Below, one piece after another: positions 1 through 9,658 of a DNA stretch of 64,000 nucleotides. The DNA is from Limnohabitans planktonicus II-D5. GTDB taxonomy: Bacteria; Pseudomonadota; Gammaproteobacteria; Burkholderiales; Burkholderiaceae_C. The stretch is from assembly GCF_001270065.2 (NCBI RefSeq), contig NZ_LFYT02000004.1, positions 124,001 to 188,000 on the forward strand, given 5' to 3'. The translations under genes and the position numbers were made by a program. Position 1 is the first letter of the stretch. Each line of letters begins with the position of its first letter. Below the pieces are notes generated by a model, which worked only from the letters and a program-made list of their open reading frames with translations, was not told the origin of the DNA and made no database searches.

Positions 1-236
1 CCGCCTTGCGTGGCGAAGTGGCCCATCAAGATGAACAGGGGAATCACCGACAGGTCGTAGTTGGCCAATCGGGCGAAAGCCAGGTTGTTCAAGAAATTCA
101 AAAAGGGCTGAATGCCGGTCTGCAAGATGAACCCCGCAGTGCCTGCCAGGAACATCGCTCCCGCGATGGGCACACGCACCACCATGAGCAGCAGCATGAT
201 GCCGAAAATCATCAAGGCCAATTGAATGGGGGTCAT
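1..236 (-). CDS. dctM: TRAP transporter large membrane subunit DctM (N-terminal part only)
   Basis: This is the first 78 or so residues of a DctM-type large permease of a TRAP transporter; the rest lies beyond the left edge. The visible protein starts MTPIQLALMIFGIML and carries one hydrophobic helix, the VRVPIAGAMFLAG stretch and the NYDLSVIPLFILMG motif, all typical of DctM near the N-terminus. The ATG overlaps the stop codon of dctQ (ATGA), so the two are translationally coupled. DctM forms the transport channel and uses the sodium or proton gradient to import a carboxylate delivered by DctP. The substrate cannot be told from this fragment. Confidence 0.9.
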   Translation of the reverse strand, partial: MTPIQLALMIFGIMLLLMVVRVPIAGAMFLAGTAGFILQTGIQPFLNFLNNLAFARLANYDLSVIPLFILMGHFATQG

Positions 237-721
237 GCTGTGGCTTCCTCGTTGTGGTCAATTTGGGAGCGCGCTTGCATGAGCGCAATCAGTGCCGTGA
301 TGCCAAATGGAATGCACATGCTGGTGAAGACAATCCAGTCAGGAAAGCCCAGCAGCATGGAGGCACCCATGGTTTCTTTGGCATTGATGGCGGCAGCGCC
401 ACAGCGCCAGGACAGCAAACCAAAAATCAGGGTCATCAGGACATCGCCCATGCGGTCAAGCCTGTTGACCATGCCTTCGCTGCATTTAGCGGTGAAAAAG
501 TCCACGATGATGTTTTCACGTTTGAGTTGGCACAAGGGCATGAAAAGCGCAATGGCTGCGCCCGCGCCCACGCCGGTCAACTCGAAGTCACCAATCAAGG
601 CAGAGTCAAAAAAATTGCGGCCAATCAGGCTGTAGCAGGTCATGAGCATCAAGCCGGTCATGACCAGTCCGCCCAAGATGCTGCAGAGTCGGGCGATCGG
701 CTCTAGTAAGTTTGAAAACAT
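233..721 (-). CDS. dctQ: TRAP transporter small membrane subunit DctQ
   Basis: A 162-residue protein with four predicted membrane helices, the usual size and layout of DctQ. The motif LMLMTCYSLIGRNFF in helix 1 and GDFELTGVGAGAAIALFMPLCQ in helix 2, split here by the short loop around DFELTG, are characteristic of the family. It partners DctM in the inner membrane and helps the binding protein dock. The gene sits between dctP (139 bp upstream, with a hairpin in the gap) and dctM (4-bp overlap). The start is the ATG at 721. Confidence 0.92.
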   Translation of the reverse strand: MFSNLLEPIARLCSILGGLVMTGLMLMTCYSLIGRNFFDSALIGDFELTGVGAGAAIALFMPLCQLKRENIIVDFFTAKCSEGMVNRLDRMGDVLMTLIFGLLSWRCGAAAINAKETMGASMLLGFPDWIVFTSMCIPFGITALIALMQARSQIDHNEEATA

Positions 722-810
722 GGTTAAAGGTCCGCGTTGCGGAAATGTGGAAAAAGTGCTGGCAGTCGCGGTGGCGGCCGCAAGGCGCGGTCAAATTAAG
801 GCTTCTGTCA

Positions 811-840
811 AAAACCAAGAGCAGGGATGGCCCTGCTCTT
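811..840 (-). terminator. Stem-loop between dctP and dctQ
   Basis: A perfect 10-bp stem (AAGAGCAGGG / CCCTGCTCTT, 817-840) with a 4-base loop, followed on the minus strand by GG and five T. It lies 20 bases after the dctP stop. Such a hairpin would end part of the transcription or protect the dctP mRNA, giving more binding protein than permease. Confidence 0.7.
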
Positions 841-860
841 GTGGACTTAGGAAAAACAGA

Positions 861-1892
861 TTATTTGGTGTACTGCTTGATCAAGTCTGTAGCCGATTGC
901 AGCATGCCTTTGCCGTCCATGCCTTTGCCGGTCATCTCGGTCACCCAAGCATCGTCCAGAGAGTCGGTGGCTTTTTTCCACTTTTCCAGCTCAGCTTTCG
1001 GAATGATGCTGATTTTCTGGTTGGCAGAGGCTTCAAAGACTTTCTTGCCAACAGCGTCGTGACCCGCTTGGGTTTTGCCCAAGAAAGCTGAGAACTCGCG
1101 GCCAGAGTTTTTGTCGATCACAGCCTTCAGGTCTGCAGGCAGCGAGTCGTATTTGGCTTTGTTCATGGGCACCACAAACACCGTGGTGTACAGGGCGTTG
1201 TAGCTGCGGTCGGTTTCGGCGGTGAAGTTGGTCAATTCGTTGACCTTCAGGCTAGGCGCAACTTCGTAAGGGATCACGGCACCGTCGATCACGCCTTTGG
1301 ACAAGGCTTCGGGGACTTGGGGCACAGGCATGGCCACAGGCGTGGCACCCATCATCGCGACCATCTTGTTGACTTGGCGTGTCGGGGCGCGCACTTTCAG
1401 GCCCTTCAAGTCGGCCATGGTGGTCACGGCTTTGTTCTTGGTGTAAATGTTGCCTGGGCCGTGCACGTGAACGGCCAACATTTTGACGTCTTTGAAGTCA
1501 TCCTGGGCATACTTTTGAGCGTAATCCCAAGCGGCGCGGCTGGTGGCTTCAGCATTGGTCATCATGAAGGGCAATTCAAACACTTCGAGTTTGGCCAATT
1601 TTGGGGTGAAAGCCTGCAAAGTCCAAGCCACATCGACCACCCCGTCACGGGCTTGTTCATACAGCTGAACAGGTGTGCCGCCCAGTTGCATGGCCGGGAA
1701 AATTTCGCACTTCAGGCGGTCTTTGGAGTCACGGGCAATGTTCTTGCACCATTCGGCCAGCATGGTGGTGTGCTGGATGGTTTGAGGGCTCAAAAAGTGG
1801 TGAACTTTGAGTGTGATGGTCTGGGCGTGAGCGCCAAAACCAACGGCCATCAGGCCTGCGGCCAAGGCCGTTTGTTGCAAGAACTTCTTCAT
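861..1892 (-). CDS. dctP: TRAP transporter periplasmic binding protein DctP
   Basis: A 343-residue extracytoplasmic binding protein. Residues 1-24 are a Sec signal peptide ending AHAQ. The family signature around 'KGLKVRAPTRQVNKMVAMMGATP' (about 160-185, quoted in part: LKGLKVRAPTRQ) includes the conserved Arg that binds the substrate carboxylate. 'EQARDGVVDVAW' and 'PQVPEALSKGVIDGAV' are also typical DctP segments. The ATG at 1892 is preceded by GGAGAC at good spacing. It heads the dctPQM operon, and a TetR-type operator lies in its likely promoter. The ligand is an organic acid, not identifiable from sequence alone. Confidence 0.93.
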   Translation of the reverse strand: MKKFLQQTALAAGLMAVGFGAHAQTITLKVHHFLSPQTIQHTTMLAEWCKNIARDSKDRLKCEIFPAMQLGGTPVQLYEQARDGVVDVAWTLQAFTPKLAKLEVFELPFMMTNAEATSRAAWDYAQKYAQDDFKDVKMLAVHVHGPGNIYTKNKAVTTMADLKGLKVRAPTRQVNKMVAMMGATPVAMPVPQVPEALSKGVIDGAVIPYEVAPSLKVNELTNFTAETDRSYNALYTTVFVVPMNKAKYDSLPADLKAVIDKNSGREFSAFLGKTQAGHDAVGKKVFEASANQKISIIPKAELEKWKKATDSLDDAWVTEMTGKGMDGKGMLQSATDLIKQYTK

Positions 1893-1924
1893 CGACTTGT
1901 CTCCATCGTGGGTTGAAAAACGAA

Positions 1925-1952
1925 ATGATAAACCAACCGATCGGTCGGTTAA
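1925..1952 (-). promoter_or_regulatory. Putative dctPQM promoter containing a TetR-type operator
   Basis: Positions 1931-1950 read AACCAACCGATCGGTCGGTT, a 20-bp palindrome with one mismatched pair, built on the ACCGACCGATCGGTCGGT pattern bound by many TetR-family repressors. On the minus strand it fills the 16-bp gap between a possible -35 (TTAACC, 1952-1947) and -10 (TATCAT, 1930-1925) about 33 bases before the dctP start. A repressor bound here would block the promoter. No TetR gene lies next to it. The palindrome is directly visible; the promoter elements are inferred. Confidence 0.6.
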
Positions 1953-2146
1953 TGAAAAAATGGCTCAAGTGGAGCTTTGCTTGGGGAACCCTAAAGCCCT
2001 CAGAGCTGCAATGTATATGATTTATGTTGCAACCTGGACCGGCGTTTTTGCGGGTTAACCCTTTGTTCTGGGGCGATGTTCACGTTTGTTAATTGAAAAA
2101 AAGTGCTTTTTTGATCCGTCATACGGCGTTTTGCCATTCGTGCAGG

Positions 2147-2842
2147 TCAGGAAATTTTTATTTGCAAGCTGCCCAATCCCGCCACTTGGCCCACCAGCAC
2201 ATCGCCTGCCACCACGGCGGCCACGCCTTCTGGTGTGCCGGTGTAAATCAGGTCACCGGGCTGCAGTTCCCACGCAGCCGACAGGTGTTCAATGGTTTCA
2301 GCCACGTTCCAAATCAGTTTGGCCACATTGCTGCGCTGGCGATCGGCCCCGTTGACCTGAAGGCTGATCTCGGCGTTGTTCACATCACCGGCCTGGGCGA
2401 TGGGGGTGATGGGGCCGATGGGGGCCGAATGGTCAAAGGCTTTGCCAATGCACCAAGGGCGGCCTTGTTTTTTCATCTCGTTTTGCAGGTCTCTGCGGGT
2501 CATGTCCAAGCCCACGGCGTAGCCGTAGATGTGCTTGGCCGCATCGACCGCCGAAATGTTGCGCCCACCTTGGCCAATGGCCACCACCAGCTCAATTTCA
2601 TGGTGTAGGTTGCCTGTCAGGCTGGGGTAGGGCATTTGACCGGTTTGCCCAGCATCCACCACCACCAGCGTGTCTGCAGGTTTGAGAAAAAAGAAAGGGG
2701 CTTCGCGGCCGGTGAAGCCCATTTCCTTGGCGTGTTCTTCATAGTTGCGGCCCACGCAATAAATTCGGTGAACCGGAAAACGATCTGGCTGGCCCACAAC
2801 GGGGACGCATACAACAGGCGTGGGTGGGAACACAAAACTCAT
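2147..2842 (-). CDS. Fumarylacetoacetate hydrolase (FAH) family protein, possibly fumarylpyruvate hydrolase
   Basis: A 231-residue single-domain FAH-family enzyme. The N-terminal part has YCVGRNYEEHAKEMG, the centre has FLKPADTL and the metal-binding 'NLHHEIELVVAIG' (E-x-E), and the C-terminal half has DMTRRDLQ, 'GKAFDHSAPIGP' and 'GDLIYTGTPEGVAAV'. These are the standard FAH motifs for a divalent metal and a 2,4-diketo acid. The length fits fumarylpyruvate hydrolase (NagK) of gentisate breakdown, oxaloacetate decarboxylase-type relatives and similar short members. It is divergent from a MarR regulator 127 bp away, which may control it. The exact substrate is not settled. Confidence 0.88.
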   Translation of the reverse strand: MSFVFPPTPVVCVPVVGQPDRFPVHRIYCVGRNYEEHAKEMGFTGREAPFFFLKPADTLVVVDAGQTGQMPYPSLTGNLHHEIELVVAIGQGGRNISAVDAAKHIYGYAVGLDMTRRDLQNEMKKQGRPWCIGKAFDHSAPIGPITPIAQAGDVNNAEISLQVNGADRQRSNVAKLIWNVAETIEHLSAAWELQPGDLIYTGTPEGVAAVVAGDVLVGQVAGLGSLQIKIS

Positions 2843-2969
2843 GGCCGACTTTCAGAGGATGAAGCTCAGATATTAAGCCCAGAATTTCCATTCATTACAC
2901 TCTTGGCTGGTTTCGGGTCTGCTTTGTTGATCCGTGAAAACCCTTGGTTTGAACAGAGAGTGAACAGCG

Positions 2970-3407
2970 ATGACAACGCGCCTTGATGTAGCTGCAGCCC
3001 CTGGGCATTTGATTCGCCGCGCGCATCAAATTGCTGTGGCTTTTTTTTCCGAGCATCTGGCGTTGGCAGATGTCACGCCGGTGCAATTTGCGATTTTGAG
3101 TGCAGTGCTGGATGCGCCGGGAATCGACCAGATTTCCTTGGCCAAGCGCGTGGCTTTTGATGCCGCCACATCAGGATCGGTCATCGGTCGTCTGGAAGCC
3201 AAGGGTTGGCTGCGCAGGCAGCCAGATGCTGCAGATCGCCGTCGCAAGTTGCTCGTTGTGACCTCCGAAGGCGAGCAGGCGCTGCACGGCATGCAACAGG
3301 CTGTGGCCCTGGTGCAGGTCCAGATACTGTCACCCCTGTCGCCCGATGAGCAGGCCCGGTTCGTGGATTTGCTGGCCCGCCTGGTGCAAGGCCATGAAGC
3401 CGCATAA
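2970..3407 (+). CDS. MarR-family transcriptional regulator
   Basis: A 145-residue winged-helix regulator. The DNA-binding core runs from about residue 35 to 100, with 'TPVQFAILSAVLDAPG', recognition helix region 'DAATSGSVIGRLEAKGWL' and wing 'RQPDAADRRRKLLVVT' ending in the family DxRxR-like motif. MarR proteins act as dimers and usually release DNA when they bind a phenolic or aromatic acid ligand. It is transcribed away from the FAH-family gene across a 127-bp shared region, the usual layout for a MarR controlling its neighbour. I saw no clean palindrome in that gap. Confidence 0.9.
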   Translation: MTTRLDVAAAPGHLIRRAHQIAVAFFSEHLALADVTPVQFAILSAVLDAPGIDQISLAKRVAFDAATSGSVIGRLEAKGWLRRQPDAADRRRKLLVVTSEGEQALHGMQQAVALVQVQILSPLSPDEQARFVDLLARLVQGHEAA

Positions 3408-3415
3408 GTTTTCTT

Positions 3416-3691
3416 GTAGGTCGCTACTCGAAGAGTCCGACGTTGAATGATCACCGGCTTCGCTTGGCCCTGATAAGGCGATTGATGCAAAAGTGTCGGG
3501 GTCTTCGACCGCCGACCTACGTGGCCGCATCTGCCTTCTTGTAGGTCGGCACTCGAAGAGTCCGACGTTGAATCTTCACCGTCTTCTCGTGGCCCTGATA
3601 AGACGATTGACGCAAAAGTGTCGAGGTCTTCGACCGCCGACCTACCTGGCAGCACAAGCTTTCTTGTAGGTCGGTACTCGAAGAGTCCGAC
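3416..3691. repeat. Tandem array of 105-bp elements with terminal inverted repeats, exact 125-bp period
   Basis: Two full copies (3416-3520 and 3541-3645) and one truncated copy (3666-3691) start exactly 125 bp apart. Each full copy is 105 bp, begins GTAGGTCG and ends CGACCTAC. The first and last 26 bases form an imperfect inverted repeat (GTAGGTCG..ACTCGAAGAG..CCGAC against its mirror GTCGGGGTCTTCGACC..CGACCTAC). Copies 1 and 2 differ by a modest number of substitutions. The 20-bp spacers keep a TTCTTGTAGG lead-in. It fills the gap between the MarR gene and the next gene. It resembles a REP/MITE-like non-coding element; no protein is supported here. Confidence 0.8.
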
Positions 3692-3725
3692 TTCTTTTCA
3701 ATCTGCCGACTTTGTAATGTTCAAT

Positions 3726-4028
3726 TCATGCCGACTGGTAAGTCAATTCGAAGTGTTCAACCTGGGGTGGGCCTGCAAAAAACGGCCCCACGATGGCGCG
3801 CCATTGCTTGAACAGGTCCGATTCGCGAAAGCCCACGGTGTGGTCTTCCAGGGTATCCCAGAAAATTTGCAGCACAAAACGTTCGGGCGTTTCGATGCAG
3901 CGGTTGACTTTGGCGCCACGAAAGCCCTTGGCCTGGCTGGCCACGGTCTTAAGTCCGCGTTCGATGGCTTGTTCAAAGGCGGCTTGTTGACCTGGGTGGA
4001 TGCGGATGTCGGCAAGTTCGAGGATCAT
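3726..4028 (-). CDS. Antibiotic biosynthesis monooxygenase (ABM) fold protein
   Basis: A 100-residue protein of the dimeric alpha/beta-barrel ABM family. It begins MILELADIRIHPGQ, has the usual first strand, then 'FEQAIERGLKTVASQAKGF' as helix 1 and 'ERFVLQIFWDTLEDHTVGFRES' as the central strand and loop with the conserved W and H. Small stand-alone members include quinone and aromatic monooxygenases and many proteins of unknown role. It stands alone between a repeat array and the MATE gene (110 bp upstream on the same strand). No substrate can be inferred. Confidence 0.8.
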   Translation of the reverse strand: MILELADIRIHPGQQAAFEQAIERGLKTVASQAKGFRGAKVNRCIETPERFVLQIFWDTLEDHTVGFRESDLFKQWRAIVGPFFAGPPQVEHFELTYQSA

Positions 4029-4138
4029 GAAAAGGCATTCAGGGTGAATGAAAGAGGCTGTTACCTTAACCGAGAAGTGCGCCGTTGAACGTCATGCGCG
4101 TGTCAACTGCTTGCGTGACATGAGGCCGTGTCGATGGC

Positions 4139-5497
4139 TCAGTGGCTGGGCAGCGTGTGAGGTGCCCGGGTGGCTCGCCAGACCAGCCAGACAAAGAGAG
4201 CCGACACGACCACCAGGGCTGCTGTGCTGGTGATCCAGAAGCTGTCTACGCTGGGACGCGCCTCCAACGAGGCCCAGGCCAAACCCGAGTAGGCCAGTTG
4301 GTAACCGCCATATAACCCGCCGCCCCACAGCAAGGTGGTGTAGATGAGCAGGGGTGCCAGGGTAATCCGGTAGCAGCGCAACAAAAAAGCGCAGACGGCT
4401 TGCACGGCATCGGCGAGGTGATAGATCGCCACCCAGACCAGCCAGAGGCTGGCTGCTTGTGCCACTTCGGGGGTGTTGGTGAACACCTGGGCCAGACTTT
4501 CGCGGCCCAGGAACAGCAGTCCTGCACACAGCAAGGCTGCCGCCACCGCCATGCCCATGCCCAGCCCGGCGGCATGCCGGGCTTTGCCCGGTTGATTTGC
4601 GCCCAGCCAATAACCGGTGCGGGAGCTGCTGGCAATGCCAAGAGCCAGCGGAACCATGTACAGCACGGATGCCACCGTGGCAGCAATTTGGTGACTGGCC
4701 GAAGCCACTGCACCCAGTCGTGCGATGAACAGTGCCATCAGGGTGAAGGAGGTGATTTCCACCATGATGGACAGGCCTGCAGGCACACCCAGTTGCAAAA
4801 AGCGCCGCAAGGTGAGTAAGTGTGGTTTTTCAAGGCGACGCCAGAACCGGTAGGGGGTGTAAATGTCCTGTGTGCGCAGCATCCAAAGCCCGGTGAGCAT
4901 CATCAAGGTGTTGACGATCAGTGTGGCCCAGGCGCAGCCCACCACGCCCAAGCCTGGCAAGCCCGCAGCGCCAAAAGTCAGGCCATAAGACAAGGGCACC
5001 TTGACAAACAATGCGCCTGCTTGCAGCCATGTGACTAGACGTGGGTAGCCCAGGCTCTGGTTGAGGGTGCCATACATGCGAAACAGCTGCGACGGCACCA
5101 GCGCCACGGCCAGAATGCGCAAATAGGCGCGTATGTCCGGCCACAGATGGGCTGGCACATCGGTCAACGACAGCCAGGGGTCAGGGAACCACAGGCCGCA
5201 AAAACCCAAGGCTGTGGCACCTGCACAGATGTACAGCGCTTGCCGAAAGGATCTGCCAATTTCGGCCGGACGCCCGGCACCATGCAGTTCGGCCCAGACG
5301 GGCAGCAGGGCTTGCAGCATGCCGTTGAGGGCCACATAAATGCTGATGTAGATCGACGAGGCCAGTGACAAGATGGCCAGGGCATGGGGGCTGTAGCGAC
5401 CTGCGATCAGTGTGTCGGCCACACCAAAGGACATGACGGCCAGTTGCCCGATCAACACAGTGCCCGCGTGGCGGGCGATGGTGCGCAACTCGGACAT
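4139..5497 (-). CDS. MATE-family multidrug/metabolite efflux transporter
   Basis: A 452-residue inner-membrane protein with about twelve hydrophobic helices in two similar halves. It starts MSELRTIARHAGTVLIGQLA and has the MATE features 'GVADTLIAGRYSPHALAIL' in helix 2 and 'ITSFTLMALFIARLGAVASASHQIA' at the start of the second half (quoted in part: LMALFIARLGAVA). MATE carriers export cations or drugs using a sodium or proton gradient. The gene begins 3 bp after the stop of the upstream membrane-protein gene, so the two form one transcript. The substrate is unknown. Confidence 0.9.
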   Translation of the reverse strand: MSELRTIARHAGTVLIGQLAVMSFGVADTLIAGRYSPHALAILSLASSIYISIYVALNGMLQALLPVWAELHGAGRPAEIGRSFRQALYICAGATALGFCGLWFPDPWLSLTDVPAHLWPDIRAYLRILAVALVPSQLFRMYGTLNQSLGYPRLVTWLQAGALFVKVPLSYGLTFGAAGLPGLGVVGCAWATLIVNTLMMLTGLWMLRTQDIYTPYRFWRRLEKPHLLTLRRFLQLGVPAGLSIMVEITSFTLMALFIARLGAVASASHQIAATVASVLYMVPLALGIASSSRTGYWLGANQPGKARHAAGLGMGMAVAAALLCAGLLFLGRESLAQVFTNTPEVAQAASLWLVWVAIYHLADAVQAVCAFLLRCYRITLAPLLIYTTLLWGGGLYGGYQLAYSGLAWASLEARPSVDSFWITSTAALVVVSALFVWLVWRATRAPHTLPSH

Positions 5498-5500
5498 CGG

Positions 5501-7228
5501 TCAGCGCGATGTTGGGACTGTGGGTGGGGCCGGTACAGGGCCAAAGATCACAAAATTCTCAAATCGGTCGGTCGGTCGCGTGATGCGGGTCTGTTCTGTC
5601 CAGCCCAAAGATTCGATGCGCTGCGACAGCAGGGGCAGGTTTTGCTGGTCCACGATCAGCCAGGCGCAGTCAGGCAGGGGTTTTTCCAAGGGTTTGAGAG
5701 TGACTTTGGCGTGATAAATCAAGCCCGCCCCCTGAGGTTTGGTGATGCCCGCGTATTGATAGCAGGGGCTGGGGCCCGTGACGTCGACGACTTTTTTCAT
5801 GAAAGGCGCGTAGCTGCGGGCATAGTCCAGCAAGGGTAGCCACAAGGTGGTCAGCAACAACCAGCACAACACCGCACCGCTGGCGGGCAGGACCAGGCTT
5901 TTCCAGATGGCCGATCGGTGCGCGCCGGTGCGCCACTTGACCAGACCCGCCCAAGCCAGCGTGGCGAGCAGGGCGAGCGTGAAGGCGGTCGCAGAAAATT
6001 CCGGCACAAACTCAGGCGCCAGGCGCTTCACGTTTGCCGCTGGTTGGGCCGGGAAACCGGTTTGCATGGCCACCCAAACCACCCAGATGGTCAAGGCACA
6101 GATGCTGAAAAAAAGTAAGGTGAACCAGTCGATCAAGGCACTCAGACTGCGTTTGAGTGTGGGTAAGGCAAACGCTGCCAAGGTGGCAATGGCGGGCAGT
6201 GCCACCAGCAGGACACGATCAGAAATACCTGTGAACCAACTCGTTCCAAAGGTGACGATGACAAACCACAGTGGCAAGGCCAGATGCGGGTGCAACCATA
6301 TTTGCGAGAGTTGGCCCCGCCAGCGCCACAAAGACCAGATGGCCAAAGGCCAAGCAGGCCAGGTGAACCATGCCATCAATTGGGCCATGTCGTGAACATT
6401 CAGCAAGGCATGGGGCGCGATGCGCCAGCGCCAAAGGTCCAAAGCCCCAGCCGTGGTAATGCACAGCAAGCCAATCAGTGCCAGCAGCCCCAGATCGAGC
6501 ATGCTCAGCCGCCTGTGTGTCGGATCGGCAGGCATGGCGGTGCTGATCACCGCGCCGCCGACACCCAGCATCAAGGCCATGCTGGGCGCGCCAGACAAGG
6601 TCAGGCCCAACATGCTGGCGGCAATCGCCAGTCTGCCATGCCAACGTTTGCGCCCCAGGTGAGTCAAGCCAAAAAATAAGCCAGCACCAAAGCTCAGTTG
6701 CATCAAAAATGGCGTGGTTTCATGAGAACGGTGGGCTAAACCCAGGCACGCCAACAAGGCCAGCAAGCCCCCGTCAGCCAGGGCGCGGGCATAGTCGGCG
6801 GGTTTGGCTTCGCCGCCAAACGCAAAGGCCACAGGCTGCGCTGCCGGGTGGCGAGCCAGGGCGTAAACGCTGTACCAAGTGGCGACCAGTGTGAGTGCCA
6901 GCATGGTCACAAAGGGCGCTCGGGCAAAGGCTGCCTCCCAGCCTGTAGGTGCCAATTTGATGGCCAGGGCACCCAGCCAGTGGGTCAGCAATGCCAGGTT
7001 GTCATCCACTTGGCCCAGCAAGGTGGGTTTGAGCCAACTGACGATGTCTCCGGGGGTTGGTTGAGCCAGCATCAGCATGTATCCCAAGGCTTCTATATCT
7101 TGAGATTTCCAAGGCCCCCGTCCCCAGAAGCCGGGCAACACATAAGCTGCGCAAAGTAAAAAGAGCGCCCAGCGTGGCAGTCGACGGACTGCGTGTTGAG
7201 AAACGATGGCAGGGGTGGGGTGGTTCAC
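5501..7228 (-). CDS. ArnT-like (GT-C type) integral membrane protein, putative glycosyltransferase
   Basis: A 575-residue protein with about eleven to twelve membrane helices and a C-terminal soluble part of roughly 110 residues. The first periplasmic loop after helix 1 has 'GRGPWKSQDIEALGYM', where the acidic residue is placed like the catalytic Asp/Glu of GT-C transferases such as ArnT (lipid A aminoarabinose transferase). The rest is weakly conserved, so a function in adding sugar to a cell envelope lipid is an inference. The start is a GTG at 7228 (no better ATG follows soon). It is co-transcribed with the MATE gene. Confidence 0.6.
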   Translation of the reverse strand: MNHPTPAIVSQHAVRRLPRWALFLLCAAYVLPGFWGRGPWKSQDIEALGYMLMLAQPTPGDIVSWLKPTLLGQVDDNLALLTHWLGALAIKLAPTGWEAAFARAPFVTMLALTLVATWYSVYALARHPAAQPVAFAFGGEAKPADYARALADGGLLALLACLGLAHRSHETTPFLMQLSFGAGLFFGLTHLGRKRWHGRLAIAASMLGLTLSGAPSMALMLGVGGAVISTAMPADPTHRRLSMLDLGLLALIGLLCITTAGALDLWRWRIAPHALLNVHDMAQLMAWFTWPAWPLAIWSLWRWRGQLSQIWLHPHLALPLWFVIVTFGTSWFTGISDRVLLVALPAIATLAAFALPTLKRSLSALIDWFTLLFFSICALTIWVVWVAMQTGFPAQPAANVKRLAPEFVPEFSATAFTLALLATLAWAGLVKWRTGAHRSAIWKSLVLPASGAVLCWLLLTTLWLPLLDYARSYAPFMKKVVDVTGPSPCYQYAGITKPQGAGLIYHAKVTLKPLEKPLPDCAWLIVDQQNLPLLSQRIESLGWTEQTRITRPTDRFENFVIFGPVPAPPTVPTSR

Positions 7229-7341
7229 GACGTCAGAAGATAGCAGGTTCGGTGCGAGGCGGCTTGCTCAGGGTACATACAGGTGTTGGTGATGCAGCAC
7301 CGATCCTGTTCACAGTGATTCTGGCTGACCCGCAAGCATAG

Positions 7342-7375
7342 AAAAAGGGCAGGCCGGTTGCCCGGGCTGCCCTTT
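7342..7375 (-). terminator. Rho-independent terminator after rpmE2
   Basis: Stem AAAGGGCAG / CTGCCCTTT (7344-7352 with 7367-7375) around a 14-base GC-rich loop. On the minus strand it is followed by a T run, 19 bases past the rpmE2 stop codon. Confidence 0.8.
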
Positions 7376-7394
7376 GGCGTCTGCCAACCACCAA

Positions 7395-7655
7395 TTACTT
7401 GGCAGTGGAAATCTTGCCGAAGCGGTTGCGGAATTTCTCCACGCGGCCACCCATGTTGTCCACCGACTTTTGCGTGCCGGTGTAGAAGGGGTGCGACTCA
7501 CTGGTCGTGTCCAGCTTGTACCAAGGCAACTCGCGGCCGTCTTCCATTTTGATCATCTCTTTGGTGTTGGCGCATGAACGTGTCACGAACTTGAAACCAT
7601 TGGACATGTCTTGGAAGCAAACTTCACGGTAGTTGGGGTGAATGCCGTCTTTCAT
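7395..7655 (-). CDS. rpmE2: 50S ribosomal protein L31 type B
   Basis: An 86-residue ribosomal protein starting [16 protein letters not shown] and containing '[19 protein letters not shown]', '[17 protein letters not shown]', all diagnostic of L31. The zinc-binding CxxC pair of type A L31 is absent, which marks it as the zinc-independent type B (YkgM/RpmE2) paralogue. It binds the 50S subunit at the intersubunit bridge with the 30S head. It lies downstream of rho on the same strand, an arrangement common in betaproteobacteria, and ends at a strong terminator. Confidence 0.95.
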   Translation of the reverse strand: MKDGIHPNYREVCFQDMSNGFKFVTRSCANTKEMIKMEDGRELPWYKLDTTSESHPFYTGTQKSVDNMGGRVEKFRNRFGKISTAK

Positions 7656-7739
7656 GGGGAAATCCTTTTATTTCGCTACGGTAGCCACTCTGCAGCCTAT
7701 CTGAGAGCACTTTCCGCAAAACCTGTCGATTATAGGGTA

Positions 7740-9002
<1,263 letters not shown>

Positions 9003-9231
9003 GGGATTTGGCCTGTGTCCAAACGATCCGTTATGGATGCGTTTTCAGATAACCGGGTGGAAATATTCAGAAGAGAAAAGGGCCCGGGGTTGGGGCTGGT
9101 CTTTCAGTGAGCTAGGCGATATTCCCTGATGAGAATTCCCAGCTGATAAATTATGACAGATTTTCATGTGAGCGCTGATTGATCGCTTGTCACGGGTGCA
9201 AGGTACTTTGAATGAGTTCATTTTCGATCAA

Positions 9232-9569
9232 TCAAAAAAAGACCCAACATGCATTCATGTCGTGGCCACTGGCCAATATGGAATGGCTGCTGAGCACCAG
9301 ATGGCAGTCCATCAGGTTCTGGCGGCGTGAATACCCAGGGTGAATGCGTGCCCCAATTTGTTGCAGCATCACATCAGGCAAATTGGCTTGATGGATGCGC
9401 ACTTGGAACTGGCCAGTTGTTCACGCTGCAGTGCCCAGTCTTGTTGCGCTTGGGCGTATTCATCCATCTCCTGGTGGTTCTGCTGCACATCTCGAGAGTG
9501 AAAACCTGGGTGGATCAGGGTTTACCACTGGTGCATTTGAACGATTGGTACAGACCCGGGGTCGTTCAT
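9232..9569 (-). pseudogene. Probable decayed gene, unknown function
   Basis: The 656-bp stretch 9003-9658 has no intact gene, but the minus strand shows a broken reading frame. It starts at an ATG (9569), reads MNDPGSVPIVQMHQW, meets a TAA (9524-9522), continues in the same frame with LIHPGFHSRDVQQNHQEMDE and WALQREQL, then shifts frame near 9405-9420 and goes on with QVRIHQANLPDVMLQQIGAR and IHPGYSRRQNLMDCHLVLSS to a TGA at 9234-9232. The two halves have ordinary protein-like composition and share an IHPG[FY] motif. I do not recognise the family. It could also be chance; the evidence is the continuity of coding-like sequence across one stop and one shift. Confidence 0.35.
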
Positions 9570-9658
9570 GTGTTGGATAGGAAAGCGATACGCAGCTGCT
9601 TAAAGTTCGACGCAGCCTGCAGCTTTGCATGGCCAGTTCAACCACAAAGAGGAAGACC

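Noticed and set aside
3416-3691. Possible CRISPR array
   Set aside because: Repeats are 105 bp with inverted ends and only 20-bp, similar spacers; no cas genes are near.
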